Assembly: GCF_019457905.1 (NCBI RefSeq)
Contig: NZ_JAHZSV010000003.1
Location: 434,001-498,000, forward strand
Length of the DNA: 64,000 bases
Direction of reading: 5' to 3'
DNA from: Flagellimonas abyssi
GTDB lineage: Bacteria; Bacteroidota; Bacteroidia; Flavobacteriales; Flavobacteriaceae
Made by a program: the position numbers and the translations under genes
In this document: piece by piece, positions 26,775 to 34,058 of the stretch
Numbering within the stretch: position 1 is the stretch's first letter
How the letters are laid out: every line of letters starts with the position of its first letter
The notes under the pieces: generated by a model
Told to the model about the DNA's origin: nothing
What the model saw: only the letters and a program-made list of their open reading frames with translations
Database searches by the model: none

Positions 26775-28478
26775 TTAGGCAAATTTATTTTGTTTGAACT
26801 GTTGCGCAGCATGGTTTGCGGCCCTGGCCGTAAAGGCCATATAGGTCAGAGAAGGGTTTACGCAACTGGATGAGGTCATAAAAGCCCCATCGGTAACATA
26901 TACATTGGGAACCGCATGCAATTGGTTGTGCTTGTTCAGTACAGATGTTTTGGGGTCGCGGCCCATACGGGCACCTCCCATTTCGTGAATGCCCAGACCG
27001 GGACCGGTTTCCCTGTCGTATGTGGAAATGTTTTTAAAGCCCGCCGCTTTCAACATTGCCACGCCCTCCTCTTTAATGGCCTCCCGCATCTTATATTCGT
27101 TCTCCTTGAATTCAACATCAAAATCCAGTTGGGGCAGTCCCCATTGATCTTTTTTGTCCTTGCTCAATGTTACCCGATTGTCGTGATAAGGTAGCATTTC
27201 TCCAAAGCCGCTTAATCCAATTTCCCAGCCTCCAGGTTGTAATATAGCCTCCTTAAGTGCCTTGCCGTATCCCATTTCCGCTACCATTTCCGACCAATCG
27301 CCCCTGTTGGCGCCACCTTGATACCCAAAACCCCGAAGAAAATCTGGGCGTTTGGTTTTCTCGTCCAAATTAACAAACCTCGGGATATAGACCCCGTTGG
27401 GTCTTCTGCCCTTGTAGTATTTATCCAAATGTCCATCGACCTTGGCAGATGCGCCCAATTGGTAGTGATGGTCCATGATGTTTCTCCCTAGCTGGTCATG
27501 CTCGTTCCCCATTCCATTTGGAAACCTGTTGGATTTAGATTGTAGTAGAATACCCACCGATGCCATGGAAGAGGCACAAAGAAATACAATCTTACTGTTG
27601 AACTCCAGTTTTTCGTGTGTCACGGCATCTATGATTTTTACGCCAGTCGCCTGGTTCCGATCTTCATCATAGACTACTTCGTGGACAATCGAATTTGGTC
27701 TCAAGGTCAGGTTTCCGGTTCTTTCCGCAGCGGGCAATGTTGATGAGTTACTACTGAAATAACCGCCAAAAGGGCATCCTCTCCAACAACGGCTACGGTA
27801 TTGGCAAGGCCCTCGACCTTTAAAGTCGGTTGTGTTTTCTGTAATATGGGCGGCGCGCCCAATAGTGAGCAGGCGACCATCATCAAACTTTTTGCTGAGC
27901 GACTCTTGGAGTTCCTTTTCAACACAGTTGAGTTCCATGGGGGGCTGAAAAATTCCATCGGGCAGTTGTTTGAGTCCCAAAGCCTGGCCGCTAACGCCTA
28001 TGTAGGATTCAACCTTGTCGTACCATGGGGCAATATCTTTGTAGCGTACCGGCCAATCCACTGCAATGCCTTCTTTCTCGTTTGCCTCAAAATCAATATC
28101 GCTCCATCTGTAGCTCTGTCTGCCCCAGGTAAGGGACCTTCCCCCGACTTGGTAGCCCCGAATCCAATCAAAACGTTTGGTCTCTTGGTAAGGGTGTTCC
28201 AAATCGTTCACAAAAAAGTGTTTTACGTCTTCTTTGGGCGCCCACCCGACCCTAAGTTGTTTATGATATTTTTCTTTGTCCTCACGGGAAAGCTCCCCTT
28301 TAAAGTTATAATCCCACGAATCATCGTTCATGGTTTTATAATCTTCGATATGCTTTACCATGGGACCTCGTTCCAACACCAATACGTTGAGTCCGTTTTC
28401 GCATAATTCCTTTGCGGCCCAACCGCCACTTATGCCCGTTCCTACAACAATGGCATCATAAACTTTGTTTTCAATCAC
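26775..28478 (-). CDS. GMC family FAD-dependent sugar dehydrogenase (second copy)
   Basis: A 567-residue paralogue of the protein at 19177-20895, very similar along its whole length (for example YDAIVVGTGISGGWAAKELC, IGVSGQALGL, RAANHAAQ). FAD motif at residues 11-19, Cys225/Cys231/Cys235 again in C-x5-C-x3-C, catalytic His in GIHEMGGARMG and Asn in SCVNPSLTY. Unlike the first copy it has no subunit-3 gene next to it, so it may share that partner or use one elsewhere. It is divergent from the TIM-barrel/DUF1080 operon, 142 bases away, suggesting joint control and a shared substrate class. Confidence 0.9.
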   Translation of the reverse strand: MIENKVYDAIVVGTGISGGWAAKELCENGLNVLVLERGPMVKHIEDYKTMNDDSWDYNFKGELSREDKEKYHKQLRVGWAPKEDVKHFFVNDLEHPYQETKRFDWIRGYQVGGRSLTWGRQSYRWSDIDFEANEKEGIAVDWPVRYKDIAPWYDKVESYIGVSGQALGLKQLPDGIFQPPMELNCVEKELQESLSKKFDDGRLLTIGRAAHITENTTDFKGRGPCQYRSRCWRGCPFGGYFSSNSSTLPAAERTGNLTLRPNSIVHEVVYDEDRNQATGVKIIDAVTHEKLEFNSKIVFLCASSMASVGILLQSKSNRFPNGMGNEHDQLGRNIMDHHYQLGASAKVDGHLDKYYKGRRPNGVYIPRFVNLDEKTKRPDFLRGFGYQGGANRGDWSEMVAEMGYGKALKEAILQPGGWEIGLSGFGEMLPYHDNRVTLSKDKKDQWGLPQLDFDVEFKENEYKMREAIKEEGVAMLKAAGFKNISTYDRETGPGLGIHEMGGARMGRDPKTSVLNKHNQLHAVPNVYVTDGAFMTSSSCVNPSLTYMAFTARAANHAAQQFKQNKFA

Positions 28479-28520
28479 TTTAATGTTATTTTAATTGTTA
28501 GCTAATTCCTATATTTATGT

Positions 28521-28530
28521 TTTTCTACAT
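28521..28530 (-). promoter_or_regulatory. Second copy of the ten-base GMC upstream motif
   Basis: Minus strand ATGTAGAAAA, 42 bases before the second GMC start codon, identical to the site at 20941-20950. Confidence 0.3.
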
Positions 28531-28573
28531 GAGACCTAAAAATAGCATAGTTTTTTTCTTAAATATAAAAGAT

Positions 28574-28596
28574 AAATCCCAATTTATTCGGGATTT
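28574..28596. promoter_or_regulatory. Inverted repeat in divergent control region
   Basis: AAATCCC (28574-28580) and GGGATTT (28590-28596) form a perfect 7-base inverted repeat with a 9-base spacer, 24 bases before the TIM-barrel gene and between the two divergent operons. It may be a regulator site or a 5' RNA hairpin. Confidence 0.4.
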
Positions 28597-28620
28597 CCTA
28601 ATTCCTTAAATTTTAACTAA

Positions 28621-29673
28621 ATGAAGACAATTAAAGGACCGGCCGTATTCCTGGCGCAATTTGTGGACAACCAACCTCCGTTCAATACTTTGGATGGTAT
28701 GTGCAAATGGGCTTCAGATCTTGGATACAAAGGGATTCAGATACCAACTTGGGAATCCTTCCTGATAGATTTGGACAAAGCGGCCGAAAGCCAAGATTAC
28801 TGTGATGAGCTCAAAGGAAAAGTAAATTCTTATGGTTTGGAGATTACCGAGCTCTCCACGCACTTGCAAGGGCAATTGGTAGCGGTGCATCCTGCCTATG
28901 ATATCATGTTCGATAACTTCGCTCCCGAAGCATTGCACGGAAAGCCAAAAGAGCGCACAAAATGGGCGATAGAAACCGTTAAAAAAGCTGCTACGGCAAG
29001 CCGAAGACTTGGACTTAAGGCCCATGCCACATTTTCAGGTTCCTTGCTTTGGCACACCGCTCACCCATGGCCGCAAAGACCGGCTGGATTGGTAGAGATG
29101 GGTTTTGAAGAGCTGGCCAATAGGTGGATGCCCATCCTTAATCATTTTGATGAAGAAGGCGTGGATGTATGTTATGAAATCCACCCAGGAGAAGACCTGC
29201 ATGATGGTGATACTTTTGAACGCTTTTTGGAAGCTACCGGCAACCACAAAAGAGTGAATATTTTGTACGACCCGAGTCACTTCGTACTTCAGCAGTTGGA
29301 TTATATTACCTACATTGACCACTATCATGAGTTTATAAAATCTTTTCACGTGAAGGATTCCGAATTTAATCCAACTGGGAAAAAAGGAGCCTTTGGCGGT
29401 TACAACGATTGGGGGGATAGAGCAGGCAGATACCGTTCTTTGGGGGATGGACAAATAGATTTCAAGACCATTTTCTCCAAATTGACCCAATACGGATGTG
29501 ATGTTTGGGCCGTGATGGAATGGGAGTGCTGTATTAAAAGTCCGGAGCAGGGAGCCCGCGAAGGTGCGAAATTTATCCAGGATCATATTATAGAAGCAAC
29601 CACAAAAACATTTGATGATTTCGCCGGAGCGGATATCGATGAACAAAAACTTAAAAACATATTAGGATTATGA
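28621..29673 (+). CDS. Cytosolic sugar isomerase/epimerase-like TIM-barrel protein
   Basis: A 350-residue protein of the xylose-isomerase-like TIM-barrel superfamily without export signal. Likely divalent-metal ligands appear in CYEIHPGED (Glu), LYDPSHFVLQQLDY (Asp/His), SFHVKDSEF (His) and AVMEWECC (Glu). Related TIM-barrel proteins include hydroxypyruvate isomerases, inosose-type enzymes and parts of C-glycoside-cleaving complexes that act on 3-keto sugars. Being first in an operon with two DUF1080 genes, it probably processes keto-sugars released by them. Its stop overlaps the next start by 4 bases (ATGA). Confidence 0.88.
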   Translation: MKTIKGPAVFLAQFVDNQPPFNTLDGMCKWASDLGYKGIQIPTWESFLIDLDKAAESQDYCDELKGKVNSYGLEITELSTHLQGQLVAVHPAYDIMFDNFAPEALHGKPKERTKWAIETVKKAATASRRLGLKAHATFSGSLLWHTAHPWPQRPAGLVEMGFEELANRWMPILNHFDEEGVDVCYEIHPGEDLHDGDTFERFLEATGNHKRVNILYDPSHFVLQQLDYITYIDHYHEFIKSFHVKDSEFNPTGKKGAFGGYNDWGDRAGRYRSLGDGQIDFKTIFSKLTQYGCDVWAVMEWECCIKSPEQGAREGAKFIQDHIIEATTKTFDDFAGADIDEQKLKNILGL

Positions 29674-30416
29674 AAAAACCATTGTTGTTTATAGCTCTTG
29701 CAGCAGTATTTGCCTGTAAGGACAAACCAAAGGAAAACAAAGAAGAAGTTCAAGAAGAAATGACTGAGGTCGTTGAAGAAAAAGAACCTGAATGGACCAC
29801 CCTGTTCGACGGGACAAGTTTTGACGGTTGGCACATGTACAATGGGGGAGAAGTAACCGAACCTTGGAAACTGGAAGATGGGGCCATGGTGTTTTACCCA
29901 ATGGAAGAAAGACCCGAAGGAGCCAACTACAACTTGGTTACCGATGAAGAGTTTACCGATTTTGTACTGACCCTGGATTGGAAGATCGCCGAAGGAGGAA
30001 ACAGTGGATTCTTTTGGGGCGTAAAAGAAGGGGAGGAATATGGCCAACCTTACGTTACCGGTCCGGAAATTCAAGTTTTGGATGACGAGAGACATCCTGA
30101 TGCAAAAAATGGCGAAGATCGTTTGGCGGGATCCTTGTACGACATTGTTCCACCATCCGAAAAGACAGTAAAGCCGGCAGGGGAATGGAATTCCGTAGAA
30201 TTGATGATCAATCACAAGACCAACCAAGGTCATGTGATTCAAAACGGTACCAAAATCGTTGAATTCCCGGTGGAAGGTCCAGAGTGGGATGAATTGATAG
30301 CCAACTCTAAATTTGCGGACTGGGAAGATTTTGCCGCCTTTAAAACAGGTAAAATTGGATTGCAGGACCATGGGAATGTAGTAGCATTCAGAAACATCAA
30401 GATTAAAGAGTTGTAG
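29670..30416 (+). CDS. DUF1080 lipoprotein (3-keto-disaccharide hydrolase family)
   Basis: A 248-residue protein with a lipoprotein signal (Cys16 in AAVFACKDK), an acidic linker of about 25 residues and one concanavalin-like DUF1080 domain: TLFDGTSFDGWHMYNGG, GGNSGFFWG, GPEIQVLDDERHPDA, AGEWNSVELMINH and GKIGLQDHG. The family includes enzymes that cleave 3-keto-glycosides by elimination and hydration. It is probably held at the outer or inner membrane facing the periplasm. Translation is coupled to the TIM-barrel gene (4-base overlap), and a second DUF1080 gene follows after one base. Confidence 0.88.
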   Translation: MKKPLLFIALAAVFACKDKPKENKEEVQEEMTEVVEEKEPEWTTLFDGTSFDGWHMYNGGEVTEPWKLEDGAMVFYPMEERPEGANYNLVTDEEFTDFVLTLDWKIAEGGNSGFFWGVKEGEEYGQPYVTGPEIQVLDDERHPDAKNGEDRLAGSLYDIVPPSEKTVKPAGEWNSVELMINHKTNQGHVIQNGTKIVEFPVEGPEWDELIANSKFADWEDFAAFKTGKIGLQDHGNVVAFRNIKIKEL

Positions 30417-30417
30417 C

Positions 30418-31173
30418 ATGAAAAGATTGAGATATACCTTGGGCGTAGTTGCCATGATGGCAGGTTTCTTTATCAATGCTCAGGAAGTGGAACCCACAAA
30501 ACCCGAAGCGACCGAATTATATAAACCTGTTCCGCCAAAAGTGACCCCTAGTGAGAACGGGGCGCCTCCAAGCGATGCCATTGTGTTGTTCGATGGTACC
30601 TCGTTGGAGAAATGGATAAGCACCATGGACAGTACTGCCGCCAAATGGACTTTGAACAAGGACGGTAGCATGACCGTGAAGGATAGAACGGGAGACATTC
30701 AGACCAAGCAGAATTTTGGGAGCATTCAGTTGCACATTGAATGGAAATCACCTGCCGAAGTGCAACGAGATGGCCAAAATAGAGGAAATAGCGGAATCTT
30801 TCTGAACGGACTCTACGAAGTTCAAGTGTTGGATAACAATGATAACGATACCTATGTAAACGGCCAAGTCGCCTCCATTTACAAACAGCATACACCCTTG
30901 GCGATGGCCTCTGTGCCCACTGGGGAATGGAATACCTACGATATTATTTACCACGCACCCGAGTTTGAAAAAGGTCAAAAAGTAAAGTCCGGCACCCTTA
31001 CCGTGATACATAATGGTGTTTTGGTGCAAGATCATGTGGAGATCAAAGGAACCACCCCTTACATTGGTTGGCCCAAAAACCCACCACATGGAAAGGGGCC
31101 GCTTAGGCTTCAGGATCATGGGGACAACAGTAGGGTGAGCTTTAGGAATATTTGGGTAAGGGAGTTGGATTAA
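30418..31173 (+). CDS. DUF1080 secreted protein (3-keto-disaccharide hydrolase family)
   Basis: A 251-residue protein with a Sec signal peptide (cleavage expected after FINAQ, about residue 22), a Pro-rich segment, then a DUF1080 domain with AIVLFDGTSLEKWIS, IQLHIEWKSP, RGNSGIFLNGLYEVQVLDN, PTGEWNTYDIIYH and GPLRLQDHGDNSRVSFRNIW. It differs from its neighbour in being soluble rather than lipid-anchored and in having a longer insert near residues 180-215. The pair may act on different linkages or steps. Last gene of the operon; a hairpin overlaps its stop codon. Confidence 0.88.
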   Translation: MKRLRYTLGVVAMMAGFFINAQEVEPTKPEATELYKPVPPKVTPSENGAPPSDAIVLFDGTSLEKWISTMDSTAAKWTLNKDGSMTVKDRTGDIQTKQNFGSIQLHIEWKSPAEVQRDGQNRGNSGIFLNGLYEVQVLDNNDNDTYVNGQVASIYKQHTPLAMASVPTGEWNTYDIIYHAPEFEKGQKVKSGTLTVIHNGVLVQDHVEIKGTTPYIGWPKNPPHGKGPLRLQDHGDNSRVSFRNIWVRELD

Positions 31174-31183
31174 CTCCCTTTCA
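31158..31183 (+). terminator. Probable terminator of the DUF1080 operon
   Basis: Perfect 9-bp stem AAGGGAGTT/AACTCCCTT with loop GGATT, overlapping the stop codon. The following T tract is short, so termination may be partial. Confidence 0.5.
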
Positions 31184-31229
31184 CCATTTGCCAGATAGAA
31201 TCTTTAAAGTGCCAGTAACCTATTTTGGT

Positions 31230-31237
31230 TACCTTTG
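31230..31237 (+). promoter_or_regulatory. Candidate -7 box of yicC-gmk-nadD
   Basis: TACCTTTG, an exact TAnnTTTG match 20 bases before the yicC ATG. No TTG at proper distance. Confidence 0.4.
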
Positions 31238-31257
31238 GCAAAATTTATCATACGTCT

Positions 31258-32115
31258 ATGATTCAATCCATGACAGGCTTTGGGAAGCATATTGTACAGC
31301 TTCCTTCCAAAAAGATTACCATAGAGCTCAAATCGCTCAATAGCAAAAGTTTGGACATCAATGCCAGGCTTCCGCAAATTTATCGCGAAAAGGAACTGGA
31401 GCTGCGTAAAATGATTGCAGGCGCTTTGGAAAGGGGAAAGGTCGATTTTAATCTTTATGTCGAAATTACAGGCGAGGAGACTACTTCGGAAGTCAATCAA
31501 GGAGTAGTTAGAAATTACATGGACCAATTGGCAAATATTGTCAATGGGGATGATATTAAACTATTGGAGATGGCCCTGCGGATGCCGGATACGTTAAAAA
31601 CGGATAAGGATGATATTGATGAGGAGGAGTACAAGTCCATAATTGAAGCAATGAACGAAGCGCTTTCCAGAATAGTTGAGTTTAGGAATGAAGAAGGAAA
31701 AGTTTTGGAAGAAGACTTTGTAGCAAGGCTCAACAACTTGAACGATTTATTGGAAAAGGTGAACACCATGGATCCCGAGCGACTTGGGACAGTGCGTGAA
31801 CGCTTGGAGAAAGCGGTTGCCGACCTAAAAGTGGAGCTCGATGCCAACAGGTTCGAGCAGGAACTCATCTATTATTTGGAAAAATACGATATCACAGAAG
31901 AGAAGGTCCGGTTGGCCAACCACCTGAAATATTTTGAATCGACCTTAAACTCCGATGATTCCAACGGTAAAAAATTGGGCTTTATCTCTCAGGAAATCGG
32001 AAGGGAAATCAACACCATAGGATCCAAGGCAAACTATGCACCTATGCAACAATTGGTGGTGCAAATGAAAGACGAGTTGGAAAAAATCAAAGAACAAATG
32101 CTGAATGTGTTATGA
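31258..32115 (+). CDS. YicC family endoribonuclease-like protein
   Basis: A 285-residue protein beginning MIQSMTGFGK, the hallmark N-terminus of YicC. E. coli YicC has been described as an endoribonuclease that takes part in small-RNA turnover. The C-terminal part with FISQEIGREINTIGSKAN is the DUF1732 region. I start at ATG 31258 because the upstream in-frame codons do not match the family. It overlaps gmk by 4 bases (ATGA), as in other Bacteroidota. Confidence 0.93.
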   Translation: MIQSMTGFGKHIVQLPSKKITIELKSLNSKSLDINARLPQIYREKELELRKMIAGALERGKVDFNLYVEITGEETTSEVNQGVVRNYMDQLANIVNGDDIKLLEMALRMPDTLKTDKDDIDEEEYKSIIEAMNEALSRIVEFRNEEGKVLEEDFVARLNNLNDLLEKVNTMDPERLGTVRERLEKAVADLKVELDANRFEQELIYYLEKYDITEEKVRLANHLKYFESTLNSDDSNGKKLGFISQEIGREINTIGSKANYAPMQQLVVQMKDELEKIKEQMLNVL

Positions 32116-32708
32116 CGGAAGGCGGTAAACTCATTATTTTCTCTGCACCATCCGGCAGTGGAAAAACAACCATTGTGAAACATTTGTTGAATCAACCCGA
32201 ACTCAACTTGGCCTTTTCCATTTCGGCCACCTCGCGCCCGCGCAGGGGCAAGGAAAAGAATGGTGTCAACTACTATTTTATGTCCGTTTCGCAATTTAAG
32301 AGGCATATCAAGGAGGGGGACTTTTTGGAATGGGAGGAAGTGTACAGGGACAATTTTTATGGCACCCTTAAAAGCGAAGTGGAAAGACTCTGGGCAGAGG
32401 GAAAAAATGTAATTTTTGATATAGACGTATCGGGCGGACTCCGAATCAAAAAGAAATTTCCCGATAAAACATTGGCCGTGTTCGTGAAGCCGCCCAGTGT
32501 GGACGAATTGAAGATTAGGCTTAAAAAGAGAAGTACCGAAAGTGATGACAAAATCAATATGAGGATAGCAAAGGCCTCTGTGGAGCTTGCTACCGCACCT
32601 CAATTCGATAAGGTCATCAAAAACTACGATTTACCTGTCGCCTTGGACGAAGCCCATAAATTGGTGGCCGAATTCCTCGGTGTCGAGATACCTCCAAAAG
32701 AAAACTAG
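32112..32708 (+). CDS. gmk: Guanylate kinase
   Basis: A 198-residue P-loop kinase that phosphorylates GMP to GDP with ATP. The Walker A motif is SAPSGSGKTTIV, followed by SATSRPRRGKEKNGVNYYF for GMP binding and FDIDVSGGLRIKKKFP in the core. Length is typical. It is central in a three-gene unit: 4-base overlap with yicC and a 3-base gap to nadD. Cytosolic, essential for guanine nucleotide supply. Confidence 0.97.
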   Translation: MTEGGKLIIFSAPSGSGKTTIVKHLLNQPELNLAFSISATSRPRRGKEKNGVNYYFMSVSQFKRHIKEGDFLEWEEVYRDNFYGTLKSEVERLWAEGKNVIFDIDVSGGLRIKKKFPDKTLAVFVKPPSVDELKIRLKKRSTESDDKINMRIAKASVELATAPQFDKVIKNYDLPVALDEAHKLVAEFLGVEIPPKEN

Positions 32709-32711
32709 ACC

Positions 32712-33296
32712 ATGAAAAAGGTAGGGCTCTTTTTCGGGACCTTCAACCCCATACATATTGGTCACTTGATCATTGCGAACCATATGGTGGAGTTTTCCGA
32801 TCTGGATGAGGTTTGGTTCGTTATTACCCCACAAAGTCCATTTAAGGTCAAGCAATCGCTTCTGGACAATAATCATCGGTATCAAATGGTTTTTGAGGCA
32901 GTACAGGAGTATCCCAAACTAAAGCCCAGTAAAATAGAGTTCGACCTCCCACAGCCAAACTATACGACAGATACACTGGCCCATTTGGATGACAACTACG
33001 GGAAGGACCATCGTTTTTCACTGATCATGGGAGAAGATAATTTGAAGAGTTTCCATAAATGGAAGAATTATGAAACCATTTTGGAGCACTATTCCATTCA
33101 TGTCTATCCTAGGGTTTCAGAGGGCAAAGTGGAACAAGAATTTAAAGACCATCCCAAGATCACTCGGGTCGATGCCCCGATTATGGAAATTTCCTCCACC
33201 TTTATACGAAAGGCGCACAAGGCAGGTAAAAACATCCGTCCGTTATTGCCATATAAGGTTTGGAAGTATATGGATGAAATGAATTTTTATAGGTAG
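32712..33296 (+). CDS. nadD: Nicotinate-nucleotide adenylyltransferase
   Basis: A 194-residue nucleotidyltransferase that adenylates nicotinate mononucleotide to deamido-NAD in NAD synthesis. The signatures are GLFFGTFNPIHIGHL (GxFxPxHxGH) and EISSTFIRKA (ISSTxIR). Length is normal. It ends the yicC-gmk-nadD operon, and its stop codon is 2 bases from the end of the converging LolA-like gene. Confidence 0.96.
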   Translation: MKKVGLFFGTFNPIHIGHLIIANHMVEFSDLDEVWFVITPQSPFKVKQSLLDNNHRYQMVFEAVQEYPKLKPSKIEFDLPQPNYTTDTLAHLDDNYGKDHRFSLIMGEDNLKSFHKWKNYETILEHYSIHVYPRVSEGKVEQEFKDHPKITRVDAPIMEISSTFIRKAHKAGKNIRPLLPYKVWKYMDEMNFYR

Positions 33297-33297
33297 G

Positions 33298-34020
33298 CTA
33301 TTGTACCTCTTTTGACAAGGTATCGGTGCCCAAATATTTATCGCCCTTGTTCATGTACCACGCTCTTGTTTTTGGCATTTTTATCCCTTCAATGGTCTCC
33401 AGTCCCTTTAAAATGATGTACTCCCCGTCATTTTTGTTTTCATCATGGTAAAACTGGTATACCTCCATGGCATAGGTGGTAGGGTCAAAGTAAAAATACC
33501 AGGTATCCTTTCCTATTTCTGCATCATAAGTCACCTTTAGAACAAGATACTCTTTGCCTTCGAATGTTTTCTTTTTAGTTTTTGGGTCCAAGTTGGTTCC
33601 TGGATCGTTCAGCTTCATGGGGAGTCCGTAGAGATACGTGTAGTAATCCTTCATAAAATTACCGCGCTCACAGCTCAGTCTGAACTGCTCGGCTTCCTTT
33701 TGGGTGTATTCTTTACTTCCGTTCAAGGTAATCTCGCAGGATGTGTCCTGGATTTGGTAGGAATACGTATGATCTCCTTGGGATACATCCAGATTAAATT
33801 CCTGTTTTGGAAAATCGACCTGAATTACACTAGTCCTTTCTGGTCGGTTCGGGGTTTCCATCACAACTTTAAAGGTGGCCTGCAAGCTTTGCCAATTTCC
33901 ATTCGGATCGTGAAAAGCAATGGCTTTTTCCAAAACCTCTTCCGCTGAAACTGATTGTGAATACCCGGAGGCAGCGGATAACAGACCAAAAACAAGTAGA
34001 GCAAAACAGTATCTTTTCAT
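33298..34020 (-). CDS. LolA-like periplasmic protein
   Basis: A 240-residue secreted protein with a Sec signal (MKRYCFALLVFGLLSAASG, then YSQS). The mature part resembles LolA/LolB-fold outer-membrane lipoprotein-sorting proteins: LQATFKVVMETPNRPERTSVIQVDFP and KGLETIEGIKMPKTRAWYM. Flavobacteria have several such proteins with unknown cargo; this may belong to a DUF6503-type group. It lies 36 bases after the phosphate transporter gene. A 16-bp hairpin covers its start codon (34003-34058), which may control its translation. Confidence 0.8.
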   Translation of the reverse strand: MKRYCFALLVFGLLSAASGYSQSVSAEEVLEKAIAFHDPNGNWQSLQATFKVVMETPNRPERTSVIQVDFPKQEFNLDVSQGDHTYSYQIQDTSCEITLNGSKEYTQKEAEQFRLSCERGNFMKDYYTYLYGLPMKLNDPGTNLDPKTKKKTFEGKEYLVLKVTYDAEIGKDTWYFYFDPTTYAMEVYQFYHDENKNDGEYIILKGLETIEGIKMPKTRAWYMNKGDKYLGTDTLSKEVQ

Positions 34021-34058
34021 CCTATTAAAATTAATGAGGACGAAAAGATACCGTTTTT
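34003..34058 (-). promoter_or_regulatory. Hairpin sequestering a start codon
   Basis: Read on the minus strand, AAAACGGTATCTTTTC (34057-34042) pairs with GAAAAGATACTGTTTT (34018-34003) over 16 positions with one G-T wobble, loop of 23. The second arm begins at the G of the LolA-like gene's ATG. This could block ribosomes or set the relative expression of the transporter and this gene. Confidence 0.5.

Noticed and set aside
29583..30476. Minus-strand frame of 297 codons
   Set aside because: Covers the first DUF1080 gene in antisense; rich in Phe and Trp with no recognisable domain, typical of a shadow frame.
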